This document shows positions 33,865 through 46,715 of a stretch of DNA of 64,000 nt, in pieces. The DNA comes from Protonemura montana (taxonomy: Eukaryota > Arthropoda > Insecta > Plecoptera > Nemouridae), in NCBI GenBank assembly GCA_947568835.1, contig OX387607.1, forward strand, positions 13,283,701 through 13,347,700, given 5' to 3'. The translations under genes were made by a program, and so were the position numbers. The notes under the pieces are model-generated. The model was not told the DNA's origin, did not search any database, and saw only the letters and a list, made by a program, of their open reading frames with translations. How positions within the stretch are numbered: position 1 is the stretch's first letter; every line of letters begins with the position of its first letter.

Positions 33865-36226
33865 AGCGAGGACACTTATGTCCCAAATAATAACGCGGTT
33901 GATTCCCACTCCCGGATTGCTAAAACTCTCTGATTCAACGCTCCCAGAAAGATCTAAAAAAAAAACGATAAAAAAAAATCCATCCGACTGTCAACGATTT
34001 TGTCGCGAGCGCCGCGCGTGGCAGGTGTTTCCACTTTTTCTACCTACCAGTAATTACATAGATTATTGCGGCACCCGATTGTAATCCTGCCTATCCTGGC
34101 TCGCCTATCGGTATTTACCGATCACATGCCCTGTAGCCGGGTCTAGGCACGAGCGACAGAGACACAGGCACGTCGATCGCAAATGATTACCCGGCCCATC
34201 CCTGTGTAGATATTTGTAAACTCGGCGAATGACTATAATCAAAACACGTTGCATGCGAGTTTGAATCTAAAATAGCTTGTTAGTCAAAGGGTAGGTATCC
34301 GTTCCGTTGCCATGCGGTAACCAACAACAGGTTCGTTTAATTATCGTGTTATAGGGACAATGGCGATAGATTTTCAAATGCGATATGTTGTAATCAATTG
34401 ACTTAATAACGTGTTCAGAGGAATGGGCCAAACGCGCGGTCAGTCACGTTATTAGGGGACTTCATTTGCGATCGGCTTTCAGGATGTTGATGTAAAGGGT
34501 TTTGATTGGTTTTGTCAGATGAGGTTTTATCAGATTAGTAGCTTGATATTTTGACATTTTAATTGTGAAACATTGGCTTGTAGCGCGCAAAAATCAAAAT
34601 TAGTTCAATGTTGTTTTTATTAAAACATGGGAAGCCTCGGAAGTGCTAAGATGCCAAGTAATTGCTGTACAGACTTACTTCCTGTAACGAGGATATTTTA
34701 ACTGAAAACTGGGAATATAATCAGAAAATAATAGAAAAATTCTAAATTAACTGGATTTAAGGCAAAGCGAAAGCAAAGCGAAAAAGCAAACAATCTAAAT
34801 GTGGATATGCACGGGTCTCCTAAGCTTGATCCGGTAGAGGAATTTCACTGCCCGGCCACAAATCCAGCGAGAGTTGACAACATTTTAAATAATACAAATA
34901 ACACATTCGCTCAAACAGATATTACCAGAACAGAACATTGAATGGGATTTCAATATCACATAATCGATTCAAAATACATTTATTCTTTACCCTCACAGCT
35001 GGAGGTCGACATTCATAAAGTTGAAATAACCGATTGAACCAGCTTCATGAATACCAACATCGAAAGAGTGACAATTAAACTGCGCTAGTACTGTCTGAAG
35101 CTCCGCCCCCCAGCTCTACACTGCGACCTGGCGGGCGGCCCACTAACCAGCACAAGCATAATGCGTGCGTGGACGCCGAGGGTGCGTGAGACCAATGTGC
35201 GTGCCACGATCCCGATGTTTGCCTCGTCGCAGGGGGGCTGTACAGCAAGTTTGTCAGCTTATTGACTCTAATAAAGATATATTATTGTTGTAAGCAAGAA
35301 ATGAGATTCAATTTATGAGACTTAATTTTTTTTTCATTTGAACTGTGAAAGGGTATTGACGTTATTTGCTTCAGGCGTTAATTGTTGTAATAGCGACAAT
35401 CAAAAAAGTCTTTTTTGATCGAGGAGCGAGATTTAACGTGAGTTTAGAGACATTTAAAGCAAGACGTTTGTTTGCTTGAAGCCCCACCGACGAATTGTAA
35501 TTTTTCTTACAATGCACCATTGTAACAAATAAAAATCCGATTTCTCTATATCTATCAATTTGCTGAATTGAAAAGAGTGGTTTCTCTTCATCGACAGACT
35601 CGTCGGTCGATTCGGCCGGAGGCACGAAAATCAGGGGACAAAAGCGATCCGAGAATTGCCACCATTTCAGAAAAACTCACTCTCGTTAGTTGACAATTCG
35701 ACGCCGCTTTATGAACTCGCCAGCAAAAAAAAAAAAAATGTCCCCCCATGCCCGTTGCCATGAAGTAAATCACGAGAAATAAAACACGGTGCCATCAGAG
35801 TTTTGGAAAAACACGTGAGGGCTGCAAAATAAATAATAATCTAAAGTATCTCGTCGCTTTGGTTAGAGTTGGGCTTCGTGTGCTACCACGACCAAGTGTT
35901 GCTACTGAAGGCATTTGTTCCTCGTGTTTCCTCTTCTCTGAACTCGATCGCGTAACTTTAGAAGCGCGAACCTCTCTGTGGTCTGGCCACTGTCACAATG
36001 ACGACACTTTCCGATAGCGGCCCAGCGTAACATTTATTTATTTCAAATAGATTTGTATGCCTATCTGAGTATTTTTTATTTTTTTTTATAAATTTGAATA
36101 AAAACCAGATTTTTTTTTGTAGAATAGGCCCAAACAGGTCGTTTCCTCCAGTTTAAAAAAACACGTATGTAGATTAGAACTGTCCGATTTTAATTTCTCG
36201 ATAGTAGTGGGCTTTTAGGTCCTAAT
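33864..36226. other. Repeat-poor DNA upstream of Hmx
   Basis: The segment 34080-34500 is free of recognised repeats, with mixed composition and several ATTA-type homeodomain-like words. It is a candidate distal regulatory block. No gene is seen. Confidence 0.4.
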
Positions 36227-36703
36227 CATTGGGCCTGATATTCATTGGGCCTGATATTCATTGACCCTGATATTCATTGAGTCTGATATTCATTGGGCCT
36301 GATATTCACTGGGTTTGATATTTATTGGCCCTGATATTCATTGAGTTTGATATTCATTGAGTTTGATATTCATTGGGTCTGATATTCATTGGCCCTGATA
36401 TTTATTGACCCTGATATTCATTGGGTCTGATATTCATTGGCCCTGATATTCATTGAGTCTGATATTCATTGAGTTTGATATTCATTGGGTCTGATATTCA
36501 TTGGCCCTGATATTCATTGACCCTGATATTCATTGGGTCTGATATTCATTGGCCCTGATATTCATTGAGTTTGATATTCATTGGGTCTGATATTCATTGG
36601 GTCTGATATTTATTGGGCCTGGTATTTATTGGGCCTGGTATTCATTGGGTCTGATATTTATTGGGCCTGGTATTTATTGGGCCTGGTATTTATTGGGCCT
36701 GGT
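36227..36703 (+). repeat. 16-bp minisatellite, about 30 units
   Basis: The unit CATTGGGCCTGATATT repeats without gaps, with the GGGCC portion varying (GACCC, GAGTC, GAGTT, GGGTC). The last units change to TATTGGGCCTGGTATT, which marks a homogenised end. Confidence 0.96.
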
Positions 36704-38299
36704 AAAGTGAACACTAAAGGCACAAAGTTTACTATGAAAAATACCCTACTAATGTAAAAATCAAAGAAAAACAGAGCCATATCAAGCAAAAGGGTGAACA
36801 CAGTATAGACATAACAATACGGCGAAGAGAGAGAACAGAGATTGTGTGTGCCTCCTAATTGCTAAAACCATAGACGCTTTAGCCCCCCTGCCTTTAGGCA
36901 ACCCCTTTGCCGAGAGTCCGCCGGGGGAAACCCGAGCCTGCCCCAGGATTTGCAGGAGACATAATTGGCAACACTCAGAATCCTGCAGGACGATCTCGCT
37001 CAGAGCGCAGTAGCGGTCGCTACCTCGACTACGCTACCTTCAGAACTTGGGGAGAGGGAAAGAGGGTTTGTTGTATTGGGAGGTTTAATGGTTTTGTGGG
37101 GGTGGAAATGGTGTTATCGTCTATAGGCGATCAATTTCTATGTACTTGTATGTAGAAGTTTGATTTGATAAATAGTTATAACATGCATCCAGAAGGCAAT
37201 GGACAAATCATTCCTGTATATTTTTATTTGATTTTGTACCTACTTTTTATGTAGTAGTACCTGTAAACCTGGTTTCTAAATCAATTTTTTGGTTACATTA
37301 CTTATCAAACATTTTTTAGATTCTTTGCAAGTCTAGCATATGAGGCTGGAAAAATTAATTTAGTAAAATAAGTTACAGTTCAATACTTTTTGGTCATAAA
37401 AGCATAAAAATAACATTAAGGTAAACCCGTAAAACTAAAACACCTCATTATAGACCTATAAAAGTTTAAACAAGCAAAGATGCTTTGCTATCTCTAGAAT
37501 TTTAAATATAATCACTCATATTCATCCATAAATTAGATTAAAATCAATCATTTACTTGATATATAATCACATTGCTATCTGTAAACCATTAATTTATTGT
37601 ATTTAAATTCATGCTAAGAGAGCTTTGCAGTCAATTCACAAATTGTTGCCATCATAAAAATATTTCACGCGTTGTTTTTCGATGTCCACATCGTGAAAGA
37701 TCTCAAGTCTAATGAAAAGGGACATTAATCTAGCGTAATCGCTTTAACTCTGCTCGCGCCTTTGTCCAGGCGCTACTAAATGCTTAGCGAATTAAACAAC
37801 TTTAACTCAAAGGATTAAATTAAATTAACATAATATTATATTAGCCATGAAAATAATCGAACAACTTAGCATACTCTTAATTATTTCGGGATTATCTAAC
37901 AAGAATATTAATAGTTTTTCATTTTAATATGCACAATACGATCCTACCCATATTTGCACGATAACATCACGACATCGTTTTCATAATGAATGGCTCAGAT
38001 AAACGGGCATTCGTTTTCTTACAAGAATATCAATTCTAACGAACAACTAAAACACCGGGGCGATTTCGGCATCGGCTATCCGCCTCTAATCTCGTACACA
38101 AATGGAGATGTCATTCCCGGCATAATTTCAAAGTCACGCGACCATCCGACACGGCCAAATCGCGTTCCGGTCGACTCACGCGCAGCCGCATCGAGCGCCA
38201 AGAAAGAGGAACAGGAAGGTTGAGGGGAAGAAACGTATCTCAACGCTCGGCAGAAGATAAAAAATTTAACACCACAATTTTCTTCCCCTTCCCCCACGG
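36704..38299. other. AT-rich DNA upstream of the Hmx promoter
   Basis: No repeat or gene is recognised. 37620-37860 is repeat-free and could hold regulatory sites. Confidence 0.45.
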
Positions 38300-39951
38300 C
38301 TTGCTCGTAAGTAAGAAACGAAGCGAGCTACGTTCATTTTCTTGTTAACGCGTCGTCTCTGTTGCTCTGTTCCCTTGTCTCTTTCTCTCTCCCTGTGTAG
38401 CTTTCGACGCCTTATCCAAGAGCGCCAGCTTGTCAAGCCACTCTCCCGAAACCAGAGCGTCCTTTTCTTTTTAATGCCTCCAGGCCGTTGCCTCTCTAGC
38501 TATCTCTTATTCCCGGCGTTATAGCCTCCTTTTAACAGCGCCCACAGTTTTCTCCTTCCAGAGCATCATCCCTTATTTTATCGCAAGCATTAATTGCAAA
38601 AACCTGTGCCCGAAAATAAAGAAACTACCCGCCCTTCCCTCTGGAACATCCATCCCTTGAACATCCACCCGCCGCGGCGCTTACAGCAGGGGCAGAGGCA
38701 GGGCAGGGGCTGTAAACTTCAGACACATATCGTCGTTTGGGGGTTGGTACTAGATCAGAGGGGTGATCGAATCCACTCGACAACGACCCTAGTCAGCGCG
38801 CGCCGCTTGCACCAACCCCAATTCTCCCTCGGCAGTGTTTTTCAACGGTTCCACCAATGGGCGGGCGTCTGTCGAACGACAATAACGCGCGCGAAAAGCG
38901 CCCTTAAGCAGTGTGTAAACGTACGTGCCGCAAGGTCGATTCGGTCGCCGACGAGGGGATGCAAAAAGTAGCGAAAACCGTTTGGATATCATGGCTCGAG
39001 TAGTTTATCATTGGTAACCAATCGTCTCAAGTTCTGCTCAGTCAATGCGCTTTTATGTTCCACGAGTCGGCTTGACACCGCGGCCGCCTAATTGCGTTAG
39101 AGCGAGAGAGAGGGAGAGGGAGGGCGCGCTCGGACGAATCGCGGGAGCAAGAGAGACAGGACGAGGGTGTGTACTCTGTGGCCAGGCGAGAAGCTCCCTT
39201 CAGTTGGGCGAAATCGGGTGCTGGGACAGGTTCTCTGTATATCGGTTCGATCACGGGCGTCTCGACCGCGATATGTGCCCGTCAAGGAAGTGCTAGTCAC
39301 GCCACCGACGCTTCTCTCAAAGGTGTGCGCGAATTTTGCCGTCGTCGACTGGGACTTGACAATTTGGAGATCGTTTTTTTTGTGTTTGAACGAGGAAGAC
39401 TTTGATATTGTCGATACTTCAAGGACATCTGATAGTCGCAACGTGTGTTTGATTGATCTCAAATAGGTGTCTGCGAGAGTGCGTCGCCGTGCGTTTGTGT
39501 GGCCGTTACTTCCGTAGAGTTAATTGTCGAGAGTAGCCAATAAGAAGCACGCATCCGCATGTTAATTACGCTGCCGATTTGCCCAAAGAATTTGAAACTG
39601 CGTTTTGACGTGTGAAGCATAATTCGCCAAAACTAGTGACAGATTCAAGGAATCCAAACAAATTACTTGCAAAAATTGGGCAAGTTTGTGTTAGTATGCT
39701 TTTAGACAACCTAAATAAAACTTATTAGAAAAAAAAAACTACCGAAATCGCTGCAAAACTATAAGAAATTTTATGACCTACGTGTTCTGCTGGACGACTT
39801 GCTAAATAATAAGTTTCTTCGTCATAAAACCGTGATAATATCCGGCGGTAGTCTTGAAGAAAGCCGGACACTGCATCGCAGGGTATCGCAGGGCAATGTC
39901 CCTCATTTTGTGAAACATTGAAAGTTAACCCAACCGCCGTTCACCCTCAAG
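38300..39951 (+). promoter_or_regulatory. Probable Hmx 5' UTR and promoter region
   Basis: The 1.6 kb before the Hmx start is richer in CpG than its surroundings and free of recognised repeats. It includes a purine-rich GA tract at about 39101-39124 that could bind GAGA-type factors, and several CG-dense blocks between 38640 and 39330. No convincing TATA box or initiator could be fixed by eye, and a 5' UTR intron cannot be excluded. The overlapping short open frames at 38594-38971 and 39045-39466 occur on both strands and look like a by-product of GC content. The transcription start is not located. Confidence 0.4.
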
Positions 39952-40223
39952 ATGAGCGATTGCGGTGACATCGAGGTCTCCGTGGTGAGCAGCCCAGAGT
40001 CCACCCCGTGTTCATCTCCCGATGCACGACGTCGAACGCCGACGGCATCGCCGCGGGCGTCGCCGTCGCCTGGTAAAACGTCTGCGCCGCTTTACACAAG
40101 CTTCTCGATCTCAAGCATCTTGAGCCGCGAGACGGGAGCTGCCAAGAAGGTGCCGGCCAGTCCACATCAGCACATGATGGACGCTCTTCAGCGACCTTGC
40201 TCCGACGCCGCTATGCTATCCAG
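39952..40223 (+). CDS. Hmx: Hmx homeobox transcription factor, coding exon 1 (residues 1-90 plus two bases of codon 91)
   Basis: This is the N-terminal exon of a Hmx/Nkx5-class homeodomain protein, a nuclear DNA-binding regulator known in other animals from neural and sensory patterning. The ATG has A at -3, and an in-frame TGA lies at 39919-39921, so the start is well supported. The exon encodes a Ser/Pro-rich leader followed by an Eh1-like motif (FSISSILSR, residues 51-59). Eh1 motifs recruit Groucho/TLE co-repressors in many homeodomain proteins, so a repressor role is inferred. The coding stretch ends ATG CTA TCC AG and is followed by GTACGA at 40224, a good donor. This gives a phase-2 intron that fits exon 2 exactly. 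The exon contains a cluster of GACGTCG/GCGTCG words like those in scattered islands elsewhere in the window. The sequence continues open past the donor to 40353, but that extension is intronic. Confidence 0.93.
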
Positions 40224-40914
40224 GTACGAAGCGTCGGGACGCTGGCATCGGCTTTTGTATTGCATATTGTTTAATTGTACTGCGGACAAGTACAGATGGT
40301 ATTTCTATGAGCTCAGTTTAGGTTATAGAAGTGATAGGGATATTAAGTTATAATAGTTATAATAGTGATAATCTATATGGCTTAACATCTATAAGTCGGG
40401 ATCGCGATATGCTAAAAATGTCTGTTTAGCTAATCGTTATTACCCGTTTCTAGCCACTGAAAATTCAGCTATAGATTAATTGAGATTAGCATGTTGCTAA
40501 CAATTTAGCTAATAGTGTAAAAGCTAGCGATCTTAAGCCTGGGGTGGCGATTTCTGAAAACAAACTGGGGGATTATAAATCGCACCCAATACTCGTATTC
40601 ACGATTTGGTCGTTAGTTGTCGGAGTTTAATTAGTTCGGTGTTTCGATGACTTAACATGCATAGGATTGGCAAACCAAAAGACACCACGGCAAAATACAT
40701 GTTAAGTTCAGTTAGACTCGGATGGCATTTATTGGTTAACCATTGGTGAAAAGCTGATGATCAATCCGTTGATTTTTGGTGTTTAATGACGCATTATTAT
40801 GGGTTGATGATGCAAAAAGTGTAAGTTCTTAGACTTTGGAAGACAATATTGTCCTGGGCAATTTATGACTTGCTAGGTCGACGCTTTATTTAGAACACGG
40901 TTAGGTAGGAAGTC

Positions 40915-40975
40915 GGTGTAGAGTATTCGTGACCGGCAATCGGAAAGTCCCGGGTAAGTATCCCGGTTCTGTCCT
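40915..40975 (+). repeat. Fragment of the second tRNA-like family
   Basis: GTGACCGGCAATCGGAAAG followed by GTCCCGGGTAAGTATCCCGG matches the 23.5 kb copies across the anticodon and T-arm regions. It lies just inside Hmx intron 1. Confidence 0.55.
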
Positions 40976-42825
40976 ACGTTTCTTTAGCTTTGCTCCCTGA
41001 CCATCTATCCGCTTGATGGATTGATAACACCAGAGATATTAATTAAATCTGGAGAACAAATAAATAAATACACACTATAATGATGCGTTGGATTGGAACT
41101 TTGAAAGTTACCATTAAAATCACAAATTTCATCACATTTACTTTCATTCGCTGAAGCGTTTGTTACAGCAATGTTCATTATACTTTGGGCTGGGTTTAGC
41201 AAATTTTTAGACTTCAAAATAATTGTCAATACAAGTAAAATAAAGGTATGAATGAACAATGAACATACCGATCATATAAATGTGAAATGATTTTCAAAAT
41301 ATGCAGATTTTCAAGAACTCTAAATATAGACGAAATCCGGTTCAAGTCCTGAACGCAAAGAAAGAACTTAAGACTGACGACAGTTTTGTTGTACACATGA
41401 AGTTAATCTGCTATCGTACAAGCGATGTTCAAAATTCCGTCGGACGCCTCGGGGCCGACGCCAAAGTTAGGCGTCGCGGCGTCTGGCCGATGAGCGTCCC
41501 CGACCTCCCATGGTGCTCTTGACGTAAATACTCTGTTAAATAATTGACGTGTAGCACCATGACAACGTAGCACTAGCAGAGATTAGTGGTAGTCAGACTA
41601 AAAGAAAGTCGCATTTGACTCTTTGGAAAAACAGCGTTTTGAAATATTTTTAATAGTTCCTTTGGTCGTATTTGGTTCTGTGTTTGGCTGTATTATTTAC
41701 ACCAAAAATGACTGCATTCTGGCAGCATCGGTGCACCAATTAATTTTCTTAGAACTGTGCAAAATTGCGAAATGTTCCTGCAAATAAATTCAAGATCAGG
41801 TGCGTTTGTGTACGAAATTATATTAAATTCCAAACTAGGGCTTCACAAACAAAATTAGAAAAGCAATATTTTTTTGTGATAACTTCATCTTGCAAACAAG
41901 CGTACGTATAAGAGAAAAAGGTTAATTATGACATTCTCGAGGAAATGTCTATGAATTTGATATATGATAGAATCTTAAAATAAAATCACAAAAACTGCAC
42001 TGAAATGTGCAAAAAATTTCGTATCTCAGTGCAAGTAATAACACAACTGTAAAGTTACGCAAGGTAATATCAAAAACCTTCTTTACAGCTAGGAAAAATT
42101 GTGAAAATTATAATCACATCTTCACAATAAAAAAATCCACCTTTCAGCGCAGTTGAGCGCGAAAAAAACACAAAACATCAACACCAAATATTTACTAAAA
42201 GCCTCACATCCAAGCAAGTGTTGTCATTCATCAAAAATTCCTTTCGTTATTATATTAAGAACCCGCTTACCCATCGTGCCAAGACCCGTGTTCTTCGACA
42301 GCACAAGAGGTCCATGGCCAGCCACGACAAGAAAAACGTTTCAAATCAACAAAAGAAAACAAATTAGCCAGCACGGACCTCTCTCACAACAATGCAGAAG
42401 ACACCCGACACAAACATTGTTGAACTTTAATCCAGGAAACACCGCTATGACTGTCTATCAGCGAGCTGTAAAAGCCAGACAAATATATCCTCGACCCAGC
42501 TCGCCGTCTGAGTGGATCGTCGCTCTTTTAGCTCGTAGCAAAGATGTCAGATGAACGATCGACACAACAAACAATTTGTATTGTTGCTAAAAGTACAATC
42601 AAAACAATCCTTTAAGTGCTGGGTTCACTAATGGTCCGTCAAAAAACAACCCAGAGCAAACACCGTGCGAGCAACGTCGCGTTGAAATGAGACAAAGCGG
42701 ACTCGTTTTTAAAGCATGGGAAACAAAAATAAACACTAGTTTATTTAAAATATGATAGATAAATGTTACAGATATTTCGTTACCAGTTGTTCTCTATGCT
42801 TAAAAACGCTAAAATGATCGATTGA

Positions 42826-42912
42826 TTATTGTTTATAACGACGCACTGTTTTGACAACGGGCCTTGCGGCACTGGTCCAATGGCGTCGGTGAATGATGAT
42901 GAACCTACCATA
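42826..42912 (-). mobile_element. 5S-headed SINE 3' fragment in Hmx intron 1
   Basis: The tail and first part of the body are present in minus orientation (AACGACGCACTGTTTTGACA, GGCACTGGTCCAATGGCGTC). The body is cut off after GATGAACCTACC. Confidence 0.8.
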
Positions 42913-45900
42913 AAAACAATAATAAATAATAAATATTTTCCAAGGCTAAATTAAATTCCATCTTGTATCACTAAAGAATAACCAGTTTTTCCACCCACAC
43001 ACAAGCTTGGCTTATGTGGGTTATTTTCCTTTTGGTTCTTAGATTATTTTTGTTTATGTAAATATATGTAATTGTTGTCAAATTGGAAAATAAACATTTA
43101 CTAAATTTGATTTTTGATTTGAAAACGCATGAGAAACACAAGAGAAAAACAGAAAAAAATGCTAATAAAAGTTGAATGCATCAAAACTGTGAACATATTT
43201 GCAAAATTTTGACGAAGTTTCACAGTTATTTTTCATTATAGCGTCGCACTTTCACCTTAACATTGGCAAAATGCCCGACAGGACCACGTGGTTGGGGTCA
43301 ACCCCATGCGATTTCGCCCGGACAATCGCTCCCACGTGATCAGTTTCTAGGGGTCCTTTGTTCGCACCCAGGGCATCTGCCCTAGGGTGGAGAGGGGGGG
43401 GAGGTGCAGCAATGATGGCATTACGGCGTTATCTCGAAGGTTGCTAATTGGATGCCAGGCTTGATGCAGTCGATCTGATTGAAGCTTTACAGTATGGCGT
43501 CTGGATTTGAAAATTATTATTATTTTTGTCAATTGTGCGTAGTTTGCTTATTTTGGCTTTCCATGCAAGGAGCCCTCATTTATAGTTATATTCTTCACGC
43601 TGGCAAATGGTGTTTTTATATCCCTTGAGAGATGGTCGGGTACTTTTCATAGAGAAAGAGAAAGGAGACAGATTTTAGGATTGGGAGATTTAGTACTCAA
43701 AATTTTAATAAAAAATGGAGAATTAAAAGTCCCCAAATCAGTTTTCAAAGCAAAACGAATTTCTTTCAATGTTCAACTTCTGGAAAGATTGATCTAGGGG
43801 CTTAAAAATGTCACTTTCCTAATGTTTTAGTTATATAAACACGTGGCCAACCATTTTTGGCTTCCGATAATCTTTGTCGTCGATCACTTGATACCAATTT
43901 ACAAAAACCAAACGCTCATCCCGCAATGCGATTACGCGTTTGCAAAGCGCAAGCAAATTTTAAATTACGAAAACACGAAGAGATCGATAAGAGAAAATTA
44001 ACCGACTACTAAAATATCGAGCAGCTCGCGTGTATTTAACAACAATGGCTCGTATATTCATCTATAATTTTGTATTTAAATGCGCGTTTTAACTAGAAAA
44101 TACATTACCAATTGAGCCAAGCTATTCATGAAGTTGGCTAACATGGTCAACATGGCCGCCACACAGGTATTAATTACCTAAGCAAGATGCAGACACGATA
44201 ACCGACCAACGGGCCGTGCTTGTGTGTCTGCCCTAACGAGGATCGAGTTCGAAATTTCGCACCACTTTCATTTATTTAATTAATTGATAAGCCACTCTAA
44301 TACGTGTGCTGTTTAACCACGGCCAGCCTGGTGTTGGCCAAATTGAAAGATGCCATCGCGATTAGGTATATGTGATCCAGTCGGCCGAGATCGCTATCTT
44401 CCGGATATTTGTTTGAATTTTATTACACAGAGCACACACTATAGCTGCCATAATACAATTACATTGTTGTGAAGTGAGCCAGTTTAGAGGGTCGTGGTGT
44501 TGGGAGAGTGGCTGACTGCGTTTAAGTGGAATAGACAGGTGATATTATGGAGATGACACGAAGGGAAACTCAGAAAAAGAGAAGAGACAAGGCAGATTTT
44601 GGAGCCAAAGTGAATTTGTGTGTTGATCTTTAAAGAAAACATGAATTTGCTCAAAATTTCAGTGAGAAACCGTTAAGAAATGCGTTTTTTTTGTAGTTTT
44701 AAATTAATGTTTGCACAATTTGTAATAATAATCGTAAAAATTATAAATTATACATTTTTTTTTTATATTGAACAATTTAAATTGTTATATGAACATGTTC
44801 GAAAGCGAAAAAAAAAACACGATATCTGCCGAAGTAAGGAGAGAAAAAATTATTTATATTCAATTAATCTTGATTTATTGAAATCTGTGTTGATTCAACT
44901 ACCATCGATACGACATGTACCTACTGTCGAGGAAAAATTTAGACATAATCAACCGAACATTTATGTTTTGGCATCGTTCTAAGCTAAACACATACGTTTA
45001 TTGTTCTTATATGAATTTTTATAAAAAAATGCATGTCTTTAAAAATTAATTTTACTTTTTATTGAATGTAAAATTGCTCTCATAATCCAACTTGGACATA
45101 AGCACAAGATTTTTTTATGACAGCGCCAGCGGCCTTTTTATCCTTAAGGGTAGCCATGACACCGTCACCACTCGGCCACTCTCTAGGGGTCAAAACTTTC
45201 GTCTGGGGCGCTGGTCAGGTTTGTCCAGCACACCGGAAGTTAAAACTAGGGCTGCAATTAGTGGTTATAGCTGCTCCTGTACGAGCAAGAGAGACAGCGA
45301 GATGATCAGCCACGAGAGTTATTAATTTAAATTCTTTACGACTTCCAGCCCACTCAGACTAGAACCTAAACTTTCTTGCCAACTTGGGTGTAATTTTACA
45401 ACTGGGTCCGCCCCGCTTACAGTTTTAATTTCTTTTTTGGGGATGCATTTTCGAGTTTTCTATCCTGCGTTGCAAGGTGCCAATTATGTTTAAACGTAAA
45501 CATGTGGTATGAGTAGAACAGCGATAATGTGTGCACTGCGTTAATTACTTCTCGTAATTAGGTATAGGTATTGAAATAATTATTTTTGAAAAGGTGATAA
45601 TTTAGGGAGAGAATTTGTCTATGTAACAAAATAGTGTTCAAGCTTTTAAACGTTTCTTCCAAATTTAAAAGCTTTTAGTTGAAATCTTCTATGAAAATGT
45701 TTAATGCCATTAGGTATCGGTATAGCGCACATGATTTCAGGTCATCTGACCATTTTCTATAAACTTTTTTATCAAACTGGCATACATTTTATTTTTAAGA
45801 CCCATGCGTTTATATAATATTATTTGTCAAATCAGAAATGGGATGAAGTTCCATGCATAATATCTAAAACATATGGGCTTAGCCGGATTTTTCAATATTG

Positions 45901-46486
45901 AATTGAATCTACCTATAGTCAGCTACACAGGCAGAGAGTTAGTCTTGGATCATGTATTATACACAGACGTTCGTGATGAAACCTGAGAATGCACCAATTA
46001 GTAGCCGTTCGTTGAATTTAACCGATGAAACCGAATTGATTGGTTTTGAAATTGATACCACCCGTGGCCATTTGCCGGAACGCGTCGAATTTCATCGCGG
46101 TGCACGATCAAATCAATTGATATCCTTCTGAATCAAACGTGCGGCATTTGCCGAACAACAAACAAACGATGATCGCCGATGTTACCGCTCGGTGAATCCC
46201 TGTGACGATCGAGTGATAGTCAGTCGAAAGGAACTGGATCCGACTGGCCGATTAAAATTGAAGCTCAAACGGTTCCGTCAGCTGTTTTGCTGTCATTCAG
46301 TAGGTCGGGTCCGGAAATTGTACCCTGCGCCATCCCGAGCAGCGGAAGAGATGCGGAATGTGCTGTAAAACCAGTCACGGTCATCCAGGTTTAAGAAAAC
46401 TTTGTAAAGCCTAATTTACACGGATCAATACCTTGAATTATATCTCGTAAATGAATTACTTGAAAATATGAAAACAGAATAGATCT
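42913..46486. promoter_or_regulatory. Repeat-poor intron 1 block, candidate Hmx enhancers
   Basis: No repeat family of the window appears here. 43200-43400 carries two CACGTG words and GGGGTCAACCCC. 43850-44470 and 45940-46330 have balanced composition with many AATTA and CAATTGA words. Enhancer function is an inference from position in a developmental gene intron. Confidence 0.3.
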
Positions 46487-46715
46487 ATTTGAAATTTTAT
46501 TTAAATTGCAAAAGCTTGCAATGCGTGGGGTATTTTATTATTATGAACACTACTATTGTCTCGTAAATTGATGCCCAAACGCGAACTCGAACCCCGATCT
46601 CCACCTATCTACACCTATTAGAGCAACACCCGCGATAGGTGGAGATCGGGCTTCTAGTCCCCGTTTGGGCATCAATTTCTGAGACGCAAGTTGTAATAAT
46701 AAAAAAAAAAAAACA
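46487..46715. repeat. tRNA-like repeat as an inverted pair
   Basis: The left copy (minus) and right copy (plus) face each other. Arms of about 40 well-matched bases run from TGATGCCCAAACG (46570) and back from CGTTTGGGCATCA (46674), joined by ATCTACACCTATTAGAGCAA-type sequence. The left copy extends to TTTAAATTGCAAAAGCTTGC. Only the 3' half of the tRNA-like part is kept in each. Confidence 0.75.

Noticed and set aside
33688-33933. Frames with poly-Asn or poly-Ile
   Set aside because: They read through the (TTA)n tail of the LINE.
36227-36703. CRISPR-like array
   Set aside because: Units are directly adjacent with no unique spacers, and the DNA is from an animal-type genome.
40224-40353. Extension of Hmx exon 1 as a 133-codon protein
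   Set aside because: The GTACGA donor and exact phase match with exon 2 favour splicing. The extension loses the Hmx pattern.
42153-42554. 133-codon plus frame in Hmx intron 1
   Set aside because: It is composed of low-complexity Lys, Thr and Pro codons without a domain, and no evidence links it to a gene.
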